The notes: generated from the sequence alone by a model not told the origin. A stretch of DNA of 64,000 nt from Paramacrobiotus metropolitanus (GCF_019649055.1 NW_026570264.1:248001-312000), one strand, 5' to 3'. Counted from the first letter of the stretch, positions 24,253 through 36,183 are shown. Program-made: numbers and translations.

Positions 24253-24450
24253 TGCGGCTATTAACCCGCGGTCTAAAAAAAAAACGGTCCACTAATCAAC
24301 CGCGGCGGTAAGCACCGGACGGAGCGTAAAAAATTTCGCAGACATTCCATCTCCGATAAACTGTGTTCCGAGTACGTGTCGTGCCATTCCTCAGTGGCGA
24401 CAGAAATTCCTCCAGCATTATTTCCCAATGTGAAGAAGCACGGTTGTCCT

Positions 24451-25790
24451 TGAAGCGTGTTCCTAGTTTCGCAAGCACTTCAGAATGCTTCACCTTGCGA
24501 GGACTGAGGCCTTTAAATTTTTGCCATCACAATAATAACAGGGATACGATAAAAAGTAAAGATTAAAAAGTAAAAGGTTGTAAAGCAAATAAATTATGAA
24601 CTGCATTTACTTGCTGATTGATGTTATGCACTTGGATCGGCAATTCGTCCCATGCAGACCGGTACATTGGCTAATTCGTTCCAGATGACGGCAAGAAATG
24701 GACGATTAGCTACGAAATTTGGAGAACTGATCATTGTTAATTCGGCCTGGTAACCGGTGCACGGTGCCGATTTAATTCCGTATTCATCCAGTTCTGCAAA
24801 TACATGTAACGCTTTTGCCCGGGCTCCGAAGATGCGTAAAGCGAAGAAGCTAATTTTTATTATACTCCCATCGACTGCGTGTGGAGTTTTAGGTCGATAC
24901 CTTAACGCATGCGAAATCTGGGAAACACTGCATAAAAACTGTTGGAACGACTGGCCTGGGCAAGAGTGTTGTACGGAAAAATTTCAAAACGATTTCGACA
25001 ATTTTGCATGACAATTTTATGATTAAAAATATAAAAAAATGGCATGCTGAAATGCCGATGACAAAACCCCGGCCGAATTTTCTGCTGGTCGAATTTTTGT
25101 GTGGTTGAAGAGTCAGCAGAATTTCCCTACCCATACTTTGTACGGGAAACGAAAATTTTATGAAAAACCAATTTGAAATGATTTATACGTTGGCACAACT
25201 ACACCTTTTCGTTAGTTATTCGTATTGAAACATATGCAGACACGTACTAAGTTATCTCGTATCAGCCAAACGTTCGACAAATAGCAGTCAAAAATAACAC
25301 AAACGTGCTCAAAATTATTCAACTAGCAATAATAAAGCCGGCATTTTACGGTTATAAAACAACACAAAAATAATTTTACAGCGTGACATAAATGCCTTCC
25401 AGCCAACATTACGCCAATTCTAAATCATTTGGCCCTGGCTTTACCAGTTATTGTAATTCTGCCGGCGTTTTTGACCATAAAAAATTACTCGTAGGTCGGC
25501 AAAAAATTTTGTCGGCGTTTTGCCATCGAGCTACGCTGAAGTCAAAACACGAATATCAATCACGCTGCACGCATATTAGCTGGACCCAAACACACATGCA
25601 GGCTCCAAGTTCCGAAAATTTTTGTAGAAAAGTACTTTCAGTGTAATGCATAAAGTGGTATGCTTAACACATATTTTCATCGGCTGTGGTCAATAGGCCG
25701 TTGCCATACAAAAATTTAAATGATACATAGCAGTAACATGCTACGTATTAGTTATTACAGAACACTAGCAGCACAAGTTCATCCGTAATT
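24451..25790. other. Gene-free AT-rich stretch
   Basis: About 1.3 kb between the Gr remnant and the serpin. Only short open frames without recognisable motifs. GCCGGCATTTTACGG-type words near 25335 resemble words near 7450 and may be traces of another repeat. Confidence 0.45.
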
Positions 25791-27451
25791 TTACTTTGAT
25801 TTTATGGGCATTGCACTAGTGCTGGGATTATTGCGAAAAACCTTTGCCGCACATACTCTGTACTTCTTTATTTTTGCTTGGCCACACCCCACTGAACACA
25901 TCAGAAGAAATATTTTTAAGCATGCCACGACAGTATACTGCTTATTTTTTACTATTAATATTATTATTGTTATATCAAGAGCAGGCAACCCGATAAACGG
26001 AACAACTCTGTAACACAAGCTCTTCAGTTAGGGCACGTATTCACAATTCACAGGCCCGATTCATGATGGAACGAATCCATTACGTAAAGATACAGGTACT
26101 CTGGTAACGACGCGTCGACGCCTAAAACGATAGCCACTACACCCTCCGCTAGGTGTAACCCATTAATTCATATTTTTAGCTTTAAGCGCCTTTACGCAAT
26201 CAGTTTTGAGTCTGGCTTGTACATATACGTAGTTTATCAATCCAGTGTTCGTGATTCGAATTAATCCGTACCTATGGTCACTTCCTGTTTAAATTCGTCA
26301 ACTTTCACCGGTCCGTCGCTGCTGAGCATCCGCGAAAAACCATTGCTGGACGCTGCATACAGTTCTTGTAATCTCATCGACTGCGTGCATATTTTCAAAT
26401 CGGCACCGTAACGAATGCGAAATCGGGGAAGAACAATATAAAGACTGACGGTACACGACCGGCTCTTCTGTCGCCAGTCTAGCAGGTTCTCAATCGTCAG
26501 CGTCTTCTCCAACGCCACTATTCCGCCATTGCTTTCCCCCGGCAACACAATCATCACAGTGAAATGCCTTCCCACGACGTCCAGAATGAGCAGCTGCGGG
26601 TCTTCGTCGTGCACGGGACGGTTGTAGTACGGCGTGACGTTGTAGCAGCGACTGGGGCTGAACGTCTGCGTCATGAAGACCACCGTTTTCTCAGAACCAT
26701 CGGCGCAGCAGAACGTGCCACTTTCACTGTTTTCGGGGTGAAACGGCTCCTCCCATTGACCGGAAAATTCCACCCGGTTCAGCAGGACCAGCGTGGCATC
26801 CGGTCGGCGTTCGTCCAGCCAATGGTGAAACTTGCTCCCCGATCGCCCAAAACCAGACTCTTCGAGGGTGTCGACTGCTTTCTCGAAAGCATCGCGAAAA
26901 GGCGCTGGAATGAACTTCGACTGAAGGGACTTGTACTGCGTGTAATGCGGCTGCGCAGCGGAATATCTGTAGTCTTCATTGCTATCTAGATAGATTAGTG
27001 TCTCCCTTGTGTGATTCAAGGTGGACTTCTCCACTATGTCCCGATATTCCGAGACTAAACGGCAATTATCATCGTAAAACACAGTGCTAACACTGTTCAA
27101 TGCGCCGTTGGCGTTAACTTCGTCGAAGGATTCAATTAAATCCGCAAAGGATCGTCCGTTTAGGCACAAAAGATTCGCTAATGCCGAATAGACCTCCCCG
27201 TTAGTTCCGGGCAACAGGATAGCAAAGACGACTTGAGCAGCCTGCGGACTAACGGCGATGTTCCGATGGGGACTGTAAGAGGTTTCCACCAGCTTCTTAA
27301 ACAGTGCCACAGCAAACGAGTTATCCGAATTCACACTGAAGTCGGTCGTATGCGGCGGCGGAGGATATCCACGGGGTTGTGGCCGCGGCCGAGGGACTGG
27401 AGGCGGTCTTCTTCCAAGACACTGCTTAAAAAGTTCCAGTAAACTAGGCAT
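25791..27451 (-). CDS. Serpin-family protein with short reactive loop (about 497 aa, three exons)
   Basis: Exons 26272-27451, 26052-26148 and 25791-26007; introns of 123 and 44 nt. Exon 1 has the serpin core: FAVALFKKL, NIAVSPQAAQVVFAIL, STVFYD, LVLLNRVEFSGQWEEPF and VDEFKQEV at the start of the hinge strand. Exon 2 supplies a hinge-like EGVVA and then PEYLYLYV (strand s4B). Only about a dozen residues separate them, shorter than the loop of inhibitory serpins. Exon 3, reached through an intron with a CTAAC branch site, restores a VPFIG strand like the usual LFxGR end, then continues about 60 residues with a hydrophobic stretch. There is no signal peptide; the N-terminus is proline/arginine-rich (RPPPVPRPRPQPRG). 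The tail and stop are the least certain part. Confidence 0.75.
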
Positions 27452-28239
27452 TTGGTACGGAGGATAACTGACAGCTTTTACCAGCTGAATTTAACAAGGG
27501 AATCAACAGACAGATTCATTATTAAAACCGTCAGACCATTCCAATTTCCAACAATACTACTGTGCAGCAGATATGTGCTTAGTAGAGTAGCAGTATTTTG
27601 AGAAGGGAATTATTCACATAATCACATGCAAAATTATTTCAGTTGGTATACAATGCTTAAAGAGATTTCACAATTAGCTACGCAGCTGATTTGTAACGGT
27701 AATAACCGTCAAATACTCCACTGCTGTGCGTATATGTGCGGTAAGGAAAAACAATTCTGCCATAGCTCTTGCTAAGTTGCCGGCATTATCGACCGCTAAG
27801 CATGCGCGCATGCTTGGCGGTCGATACTGGTTGCGATTTGCCGGCAGTCTCTCCGGCGTTGCACAGTTATTGCACACTAACTGCATATTTTGTAAGTGTG
27901 CAACCTACTTTCATAACCCTACGAGTAGTGTATACTGTATAGCCTACACGCTACACCCGTCGCGTTCACTGCGCTAACACCGAGCTTAGTGTTTGTAACA
28001 TGTAATAATATTTAAATCAAAATGTGCTAAACGGCATGAAAATCCAGTTTCAATTCTTTCCAGTTCAGTAATGGTGGTAAGCACATGCACCCGGCTTATA
28101 GTCACTTCGATGAAATTTTAAATAAAAACTACAAGTATTGCACTTCTATTCTGCCTTCGTTTGGTGCATTCACTGCAATGTATGTACCATGCTTGTAGGA
28201 TTAACGGCGTACTATTACTAACAGCATCATAGATTGAAT
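27452..28239. other. Intergenic; palindrome and FAX 5' flank
   Basis: 27783-27822 holds a palindrome (TATCGACCGCTAAGCATGCG against CGCATGCTTGGCGGTCGATA). From about 27890 the sequence aligns with the region before FAX-5 (54960-55272), ending in GATTGAATACCTATG, and so belongs to the FAX-6 remnant. Confidence 0.55.
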
Positions 28240-28440
28240 ACCTATGAGAAACTCCTAGTATTCCCAATCTACCAGCCGGAGTATGCCACACACGGGTCTG
28301 GACGAGGTCTGTATGATCCGTTTGTTGTGGAATGTGGATGTATTTGGAGATTCTGGTGAATATCAACGTGGCTACGTGTGCGATGTGGGTGAAAACGGCC
28401 TATCCGTGAATCCGGACGCTCATACGGTACACTGTGTAGA
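28240..28440 (+). pseudogene. FAX-6: 5' fragment of FAX exon 1
   Basis: Reads LLVFPIYQPEYATHGSGRG then LYDPFVV, after a one-base shift at the start, followed by a 5-base insertion (GTGGAATGTGGATG). It continues as DSGEYQRGYVCDVGENGLSV and stops matching near 28440. Closest by eye to FAX-5. The remaining exons are absent. Confidence 0.75.
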
Positions 28441-28569
28441 TGCAGTTAGCTGTAGGGAAACCGTTAACAGATTCGTAATCGCATCAGGAAATCATCTTGA
28501 AATATGAGTATATGCTGGATCTTGTACTGTATCGAGGTTGCCCCTTCAATGAATTCATTGCAAACTATG

Positions 28570-29010
28570 GATATTTTTGGCTTCCAGGACATTTTTTGCT
28601 TCTTCACAGTGCGAAGTAATGCTGGAGAAATTTCTGACTATTTCTGTCGCCACTGGAATGGTACAACACACTCGGAGGACGAAATGTTTGTATCGTGAAA
28701 TTAAATGGGGGTCTATGAATTTTAAATTAATTTTGTTAGATTGTTGTCTCCTCTGTTTTCGAGCTGTTTAGAAAGTCATCGGAGACAGAATGTCTGTAAA
28801 ATTTTTTTTTATCCGTGCGATGCATGCCGCCACTCTTGACCGGTGGACGGTTTTTCTTGATTGACCACGGGTGATAACTACAGTGAGGAAATCCGCGATT
28901 TCCCTGTGGTCCTGTACATACGGTTTACGCTAATGCAGAGTCCCGTTTGTCTGTAGAAGGCAGAATTTTTTGCGACCTACGCCCCTTTAGTCAAAGAACC
29001 AACAGTTTTG
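28570..29010 (+). pseudogene. Forward Gr remnant (exons 3 and 4)
   Basis: Exon 3 begins after a CACAG-like acceptor at about 28608 with QCEVMLEKFLTISV, is interrupted by about 100 bp, and resumes as FFLSVRCMPPLLTGGRFFLI and DHG near 28800-28860. Exon 4 (about 28958-29000) reads FFATYAPLVKEP. It lies 3' of FAX-3 in the opposite orientation, as the Gr2 pseudogene does after FAX-4. Exons 1-2 are replaced by the FAX-6 fragment. Confidence 0.6.
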
Positions 29011-29444
29011 TCTTTGCCGTGCCGCTTGATCGATGAGAATTTTGCAGACAACGGAGAAAATTTCGCATGCATTATGATCAAGGAGCAGTCGTGCTGCTGT
29101 ACAACGTTCACTGTGGTAAGCTTTTTTTAGTAAAGAAAGTTTCGTTTTACGGAAGTTTCCTGGTTGCACCAACATTATCCACAAAAAGTCGTATGGTATG
29201 CCGGTAGAATGTATACAGAAAGCAGTAGCGCCGTAATTTATGTTCACGGAAGAACAAAATTGTCACGACGTGAATAAGCAGAAATATGTACTTGCTGGGT
29301 CGCTGACAAGCTGTCAGCGGATATATATGACAGTCATATCAACTGCTGCGTGAAAATTTCTTAACACGGCATACTCTGGCAAAAATAATCAGTCTCGAAT
29401 TTCAGGGTCCATTTCTTTGCAGTTACAACGTTTCTTAACTAGAA

Positions 29445-32400
29445 TTATTGCAAGAAAGGTAATAGATGCAGCGTTTGGGTCACCAGTTTCCGCTGAGGAG
29501 ACTCTGTCAGAATGGCCGTCAAAATGTCAGAGATGGTATCGGGAGGCGGACTGTCCCACCTACAAATCGTTCAACAGCCACTTTAGTGCTTTACCCTGCT
29601 GTACCCAGTTCGCCCGAAATGGGCTCATACTGTAGCGCTGCAGTTCTTGAGGCTGTCTAACGTTTTTGACGACTGAGAAATTCGGATCGCCATCATTGTT
29701 TAAACTGCGCTGCAAAAATCATGAACAAGCCCGTCCAACAATTTATTTCACTGCACTTATCCAATCGGCTGGAGATTTTAACTCTGAACTGCGGTCCAGT
29801 GATTTTAATTTATTTAATTTTTAAAGAAAGCGAAAATGTATCTAAATTCAAATATTACGCCGAAATCCATAAAACGGCGCATCACCCCATACGCTTTACA
29901 TGGCATGGCTGATGCCTGTCAAATATTGGGAAAATAGTCATATGTATTGTTAAATAAGAATAATCAGAATTGCTTACAGACTGGTGCTCGCGCTCGAACG
30001 ATATCCGCTGTAGTAAAGAACGAAATGCCGTAAAGAACCCAATTTTTCATCACGATAAGTAAAGTTACAAGCGCTAATATTGCCTTCATTAAGCGCAAAA
30101 TGCACACCTGCGTAGAAAATTGCTGAACGGGCTTGACTAATGACTACCAACTCACAATACAAGAAATTTGCGTTTACAAATGATTGGAGGGTCATATACG
30201 TCGCGCTACTGCAGAACCAGTTATCAAGAAGACACAAAAGAACGGCAGCACATCAGTATATACTACTTACAGTACAAAAGAGGCGCTTAGAAACGCCCAC
30301 AGTAAATTCTCTGGCAGATGTCTGGGAACTGGGAAATCGTTTAAGCCATCCTGCATACGGTGCAGCTTTGTGCCCTCCAGTTCCGGGCAACATACTTCAA
30401 AAATCCCGCGAACTGACGCCAAATAATCCGCTTCGTTGTATCGGCAAAATTGAACGATCAATGAGCCACGCCAATATAGAATGTGTCCTAATATCGGTCG
30501 TACAGATCGTTGTCCACACATTCCGTGCTACCGTTACGACATATTATAGGGAAATTAATGGACTCTTTCGCATCAAACACACAATTGCGAAGCAGGATAT
30601 TATCGCATATTGTTCGGAATTCTGGAGACTTATAAGGAAACAACATGTACACATCCGCCTCGGTCAAAGTTATGACATTGGTCGGCTGAGGAAAATCAAA
30701 CAATTCATGGATGTACAATTGCGCGTTGTCAGTGACGACTAGCCACTTTAGCTTCAATGACAAGAAATTCAGTAATCCGACCAAGGAGAACAGACAGTAT
30801 TCCCACTATCCAACGAGACACAAAATGCGGCAGTGGTCCGTGACAGCTCGAGCCAGGTAGTGGATACAAGCGAAACTTCCCTTCCACATCCACGTTCTGC
30901 ATGATGAGAGCTCATCAGGATTCACGGCATCATTAATAGGCCGCATCGGCATAATGACACACGACTGGATTATACTGGAGTTTAACAAATGTTGAAACGC
31001 CTTACTAACCCTGTAACGCAAGCAACATATCGTGGCAACCGGCAGTTATAACATTACCAAATTCTAATTAATTTTAACGGTTAAGAATCCGTTTATTAGT
31101 TTATTTTACCGTTTATCTGATTTTGTCTTCCCATTATTTAGTTTTGTAGAAGAAACGTTGCTTCCTAAAACCTGGTTACCTATTAATAATTTTTTATGCA
31201 CGGTAACGGCAGAGGCGGTCAGAATGAAGGCATCGGTCATGTTTTGTTGGACTAACAAAGTATGACCGCGCAACGCGCATTTGTTTTTTGATTTTTGAAG
31301 AATAGAGTCGAATTTTTAAGGATTCTGATGTTACCAAGTGAATGCTGATCCGACGTAAACGTGTTCGGGGAAGCCCCTTGTAAAAATAGGCAGGAAGCCA
31401 AGATAAAACTTTTAACTATGCCGTTAAATAGTAAGGTTTGACTGCACCATAATTTTGTATAAAACGTTTCAAGAATTTTTGAAACTTATTTGTCTCAACG
31501 ACTCCATTGCAGATGAAATGACTAATGTCCAGATTGTGTATAGTAGAATAATTAAAAAATTTAATGAACTGTGCAGCATTCACGAGATTCTGTGTTTCGT
31601 CCTTTCTGCTTCTTGGCTCCTTCTCTAATCCTATGTCTCTTCACATCACATCTTTACTGTTTCTCTAGCTACACTTCTTTACTTCTCAAGCTCAAGTTGG
31701 ATCTTGCTACGATCCCAAACAGCTATAAAGCTGCGCGTACAAGCTACCGACACTAACCTTACATAACCCAACGTAGGCCCGATAATTCGAACCAGACATT
31801 ATCTGTATATTGGACAAACTGCTTTGCGCTACCTAGAAAGCATTTGCTGAGACGTTCACTAAAGTACCGACGGTATACCTTTTAAATAAATTTTGATGGA
31901 ATATGTCCAGATTCGAGTAGATGAGGATTTGAACTTCCAAGATTAGCTCATCAAAGCATGGCTCATCGTCACGAAACTCTGCAAATCAGAAAGGCTTCGA
32001 AGCTAGTTACCTAGTGACCCATTTACTAATTTTAGCAGCGAAGGATCGCATCAATTCCGAGTTTCAGGAGCATCGTTTCTAGAGCGGAAAATATTTGTGG
32101 CTATTTCCTAGTGCTTGCATGTCTTCATACCTTCTGACTGTAGGACGGTGCAGGCCAGGCCACTGAATATTTCACCGACTGTCCAGCGCTGCATAAGGAA
32201 CAAGCCTTCCACAAAATCCGCTATCGATTTCCGCACTGGAAGATAATCGTCATTGTGGCCTTTGCCGGCAGTGTAGTCGTGTTTCAACTTGTTATAAAGT
32301 TCAGCGCGCTTAGGGGCGAGCAGCAGCTCCATATACTCATCGTGAAGGCCAAGTAACATTGTGTGAGTGTCTCTCAGCCAGAATGTATGGAATCGTGGGA

Positions 32401-32989
32401 ACGAACACGCTGTTCTCAGAAAGCGCACGGGATGCGGATATTCCTCTGACGTATTGAACATAAGTTCGCGGACTTTTAGAAAGGCATTCCGTTGGACCAC
32501 TGGGCCGAGATCTCCGCGTTTACGCACCCGCTGCGTCAGCGCTGTGGGTCCATCAATAAGGGTGTACTGCGCAACGGTTGTATCCGGAAGGGTCACCTTC
32601 ACGGTGACGACGGGATATCTGCAAGAACTACGGAGGTACCATTCCGTACCGGTACACCGAACGCTGTCAACCAATTGAGCAGGCGTCCAGGACGCTACAC
32701 CACTGTCCGTGGGGCTAATGCGAATGTCAGTCTCGCCCGAGTTTAGGTTCATAGTTGATTCTTCGAAAACAGGTTTTTTAACAATCCATACGCGACCATA
32801 AGGGATATGCTGCACCGTATGGGCGTCCAGCTTAACGGTCAGGCCCTGTTCGTCCACATCACAGACATATCCACGCACGAATTCACCAGAAGCTCCAAGT
32901 ACATCCACAACAAATGGATCATATAAACCGCATCCGGATTGTAAGGAGTACTCCGGCCTGTGTATAAGGAGTACGAGAAATTTTGCCAT
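29445..32989 (-). pseudogene. FAX-3: FAX gene with an intact first exon but disabled exon 3
   Basis: Exons: 32131-32989, 31879-31978, 30271-31010 and 29445-29559. Exons 1, 2 and 4 are open and keep their splice sites; exon 1 starts MAKFLVLLIHRPEYS. Exon 3 has TAG after LCLVG, a second TAG after the DLYDRY position, TGA in place of a tryptophan, and a one-base loss near the AKADY position. Exon 1 is very close to FAX-2, and intron 3 (about 710 bp) is shared with FAX-2 and FAX-4. The terminal tail reads SPQRKLVTQTLHLLPFLQ. A product of exons 1-2 alone would still contain the Agenet-like modules. Confidence 0.75.
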
Positions 32990-33416
32990 AGGTATGGTAC
33001 CTGTAATGGGGTATACGGTTGAACATTGTTCTTGTAAGGTGCAGACTATCACGAGTTCAGAGATGACTGAATTTTCCTAGCTGCTGCGCCAGTAAGGTCA
33101 CATATTTTCTTGTGCTAAGCGCTTAAATGCCGCAAAAGTAATCCTCGTGCTGTTTCACATAATTTCACTTTAGAGATGAGCGGATTAATAAGTGGCGCGA
33201 ATTTGCAATGGAATTCATCCCGTCGATTAGGCCCAGCAGAGCGTAAAATATTCGGTATCCAGGTCGCGGAACAGGCCAAAAATTACAACCTTTGGATGAA
33301 CTTAAATGCAAGCACTAAAACGTACTGTATGTAAGCACTGAAACTTTATGCATTTACAATTAATTTTACGTGCTAACAAGATTCTGTCGTGTATTTGACT
33401 ATCTGGCGCTACATTT

Positions 33417-33439
33417 CACGTACCGATTCGACCGATAAC
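33417..33439 (-). promoter_or_regulatory. TTATCGATC-type upstream motif of FAX-3
   Basis: On the minus strand GTTATCGGTCGAATCGGTAC then GTG, about 430 bp before the FAX-3 ATG. Nearly identical to the FAX-2 motif. Confidence 0.5.
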
Positions 33440-33674
33440 AGACTCAAGTTACTGTCGAGAGATCTGCTTTCTCTAATTCCTCTAATTCAATATTATCTTG
33501 AAGGGAGTACGACTGTATGAGTACGATACGTTATATATGGCGCTGTTTTGGAATATTATTATGATTTTGTAGATTTGAATTTAAAACTTAAATAAACTGC
33601 CGGACATTCACAGGGAATGGCTTAAGTTAAAAGCGTTCTAGACTATCAACTATGTGTATTAAAACTATTATCAT

Positions 33675-34232
33675 GGCAGTACTAAATAGAAGGCATAAGC
33701 GCGACACGCCTACTTCCGGTGCTACGTCACTAGAGGCAAGCCAGCCATCTGCACAATGCTTTATGGCTCGTAAGCTCCATGTTAAGCGATTTTAAATTTT
33801 AGAAGTTTGAAATGAGCGGGTTATAGCTTGAAAGAAAAAGGAAAAGATTCTAAGATTTTGGAGGTATAATCTGTGTGCAATTGAAGTTGAATAAATGTTT
33901 TAAAAAGCTCTCAAAATGTATGCAGTTAGCACGCAACGGTCGCGCGGTCTGGACCGACCGTTGCATTGACTTTGTATGCTAAGTCGGCTTACTTTCGAAG
34001 CTTTCTAAAAATCCCACTTTGCTTTTATTAATGAAGAAATTTGCATTATAAAACTTGAAATTTTTTCTCTTTCTTTTGAGCTGTAACTCGGTGATCTCAC
34101 AGCACGGGAAGTGAAATGCGTTTACCATAGCAGTCTATGGAGCCAACGAGCCTTAAAGCACTGCGCTAACGGGCTGCTTGGCTTACTGTGACGTCACCAG
34201 TGGCGCGCGTACGCCTTCTCTTTAGTACCGCC
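33675..34232. mobile_element. Foldback element with hAT-like 8-bp target duplication
   Basis: Ends GGCAGTACTAAATAGAAGGC and the complement of GGCGGTACTAAAGAGAAGGC, with similarity running about 110 bp inward. It is flanked by ATTATCAT (33667-33674) and ATTATTAT (34233-34240), seven of eight bases equal. A small palindrome (CAACGGTCGCGCGGTCTGGA) sits in the middle. No coding capacity. Confidence 0.65.
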
Positions 34233-34631
34233 ATTATTATGCAAGGGTTTGTATTGCATTTTGCAAAGAAGTATGGTGAAATCATTGCGAGCACTGGGTT
34301 CGTATTTTTATGACTCTGTATACAAATTACAAATACGCATAGATCTATACGTTTAAAGCGTTTTCGCAGTTACAATTGGCTGGCTCGCGCTACTTGTACA
34401 CATGACTATGCGTAACTTGTGTCACACCAGTAGAAAAACTCACTCGCCCAAAGTATCTAGCCGGTAGCATACATGTAATAGTATAAATGATTGTATCGTC
34501 TGCAAATTAACGTATGTGCGCCTTGTTATTATGATAAGAAAGTAAGTAAGAAAATGCAACATACCGTTCGTATGCAAGTAGAGCGATGTGGTTATTTGAA
34601 TTGGGAAAGCGAATCTCTCAGTGGTTGGGCT

Positions 34632-34656
34632 GGTTGTCGATCAGATCGTTATGTGT
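34632..34656 (+). promoter_or_regulatory. Displaced FAX upstream motif (probably of FAX-4)
   Basis: GGTTGTCGATCAGATCGTTA then TGTG, with the preceding ATCTCTC and GGCTG also matching 54865-54906 before FAX-5. FAX-4 starts 2.6 kb further on. The DNA between holds a foldback element and a reverse-transcriptase fragment, so the motif seems to have been split from its gene by insertions. Confidence 0.4.
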
Positions 34657-34942
34657 TACTGCGAATACGAGGACGCAGGAAGTTACTACATTCCTGGACA
34701 TCGCAAAAAAAATTCCATGGAGGACTGTGCTGTTGTCGTCACAACCAACACATATTCATGGCTGGGTAAAAGCTTGATGGACCTGTATGGACGCTGGAAT
34801 GGGTTAGTTGCACACAACCTACTTGTATTATTATGTCTTACAAAGCCAACAATAGCCCGGGAGGATGGTTTACGCAGTCCGGCAGGAAGGTTTACGCGGC
34901 TTATTTGATCGTAACCATTAACCCGTAAACTTTTCAGCCGTT

Positions 34943-35887
34943 GACACGCGCGCAACATCCGGTTGCCGAGATATGGCTTACTAAAATGGGCGAAAAGTTT
35001 AAATGCATTGTTGTGCACCAAAAGTCTGGTTATTACCCGATCTTCTTGAAACTTTGCTATAAAAGACACATAGCCATGAAGTCGAAAGTGAACCAATTTC
35101 AGGTCCGTAGCACTTTCCCATAATTTTAAAATGAATTTTAAAAATGCTGAAATTTATTTTAAAATCAGAAAAAAATGCTATGATCTGAAATTGGTTCACT
35201 TTCGACTTCATGGCCATGTGTCTTTTATAGTAAAGTTTGAATCGGGTCATAACCAGACTTTTAGTACTGTAGCCGCTAGATGAGGTGGCTCCACTTTTAG
35301 ATCCGGCCGCTGCCTGCCCCTGGCCGGTCATTGAGCACGAGCCTTCCTCCCACCGGGAGGCGCGCACTTTACTTTGCGATATTAGTACTAAGTTACTAAC
35401 TGTTCTCTGCCCCTGCCATGGGCACCCCAAAAACCACAACAAACCAGATTTATACATCGAAAACTGTCAGAGCTCTGACATTATGCACTTACAATAATTA
35501 TCGTACGTTGATAAGAATAAGAAAACTCAGTAAAACATGAAGAACGTCAGCATGAGAGTGAAAATTGTTTGAAATGAGAAACAATTCTGCACGGAGCAAT
35601 GTGTGTATATTGGGCCTGCATTTTCCCGTATACCAGACTCTGTGGAGCCACTTCATCTAGCGGCTACAGTATACAACAATGCATTTAAACTTTTCGCCCA
35701 TATTACTACGCCATATCTCGGCAACCGGATGTTGCGCGCGCAAACGGTTTTCAGAACAATGTATACAAATCATTTAGCTTTAGTATGATATAAAGTATTA
35801 CAAACAAGTGATTTGAAGTGCGAAAGCGATCGTTTTAGTGTATGTATCCCATTTTTGACGATATGTACCGGGCCATTGTCGTTAAGT
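34943..35887. mobile_element. Foldback element FB1, copy 2, split by a MITE
   Basis: The left arm (from about 34943) carries GCGCAACATCCGGTTGCCGA and GCGAAAAGTTTAAATGCATT. The right arm carries the complements at 35168-35264 and, after a nested MITE (35265-35671), at 35672-35887. The outer right end (GTACCGGGCCATTGTCGTTA) matches the ends of FB1 copy 1. The MITE is therefore the younger insertion. Confidence 0.75.
35265..35671. mobile_element. TACTGTAGCCG MITE, long copy (407 bp)
   Basis: Inverted ends TACTGTAGCCGCTAGATGAG and the complement of TACTGTAGCCGCTAGATGAA, with GTGGCTCCAC shared just inside. TA at both ends suggests a TA-target element. The interior shares TTTTAGATCCGG, CTGCCTGCCCC and CCCGTATACCAGACTC with the short copy at 52105-52260. 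Confidence 0.75.
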
Positions 35888-36050
35888 AAAAAATGCCGCA
35901 CTTCCATTATACTTAGTGTATGTATCCCATAAAGTATTACAAAAAAGTGATTTGAAGTGCGAAAGCGATCGTTTTAGTGTATGTATTCCATTTTTGACGA
36001 TATGTACCGGGCCATTGTCGTTAAGTAAAAAATGCCGCACTTCCATTATG
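35797..36050. repeat. Tandem duplication of about 135 bp
   Basis: The block containing GTGATTTGAAGTGCGAAAGC, GTACCGGGCCATTGTCGTTA and ATGCCGCACTTCCATTAT occurs twice in direct orientation (about 35797-35915 and 35932-36050), nearly identical. It duplicates the outer end of foldback FB1 copy 2. Confidence 0.85.
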
Positions 36051-36183
36051 CTTTCGATAGATGCAAATCGTGAATCTTGCAATGTGTATTTCACGTTTGC
36101 AGGAATAACAGGATCATACTGTAGATGTTGAACTTTATTGGTCAAATCTAACTTAAGGCAAAATAAAGAAAGAAACACAGAAA

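Larger units (their letters stand above)
22945..24450 (-). pseudogene. Remnant of a reverse-strand Gr gene (exons 3 and 4), broken by insertions
   Basis: Exon 4 remnant at about 22945-22998 on the minus strand reads IFATYAVLVKKLLKEAP, matching the TYAVLVKELLK end of Gr3, with one base lost before it. Exon 3 remnant at about 24290-24450 reads WEIMLEEFLSPL and, in a shifted frame, CLRNFLRSVRCLPPRL. Between them lie a reverse-transcriptase fragment (plus strand) and a large foldback element. Exons 1-2 were not found upstream. Confidence 0.6.

Noticed and set aside
28813-28863. A novel dispersed repeat shared by 1-30, 24.3 kb, 28.6-28.9 kb and 41.4 kb
   Set aside because: All copies translate to Gr exon 3 (FLRSVRWLPPLLTGG-like), so the repeat is explained by the Gr family.
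29974-30237. An 87-codon minus frame that could serve as FAX exon 4 after the exon 3 donor
   Set aside because: The corresponding DNA in FAX-2 and FAX-4 is frameshifted or has stops. The WxSPxPxTISDI exon is conserved with the right phase in all copies, so this is intron 3.
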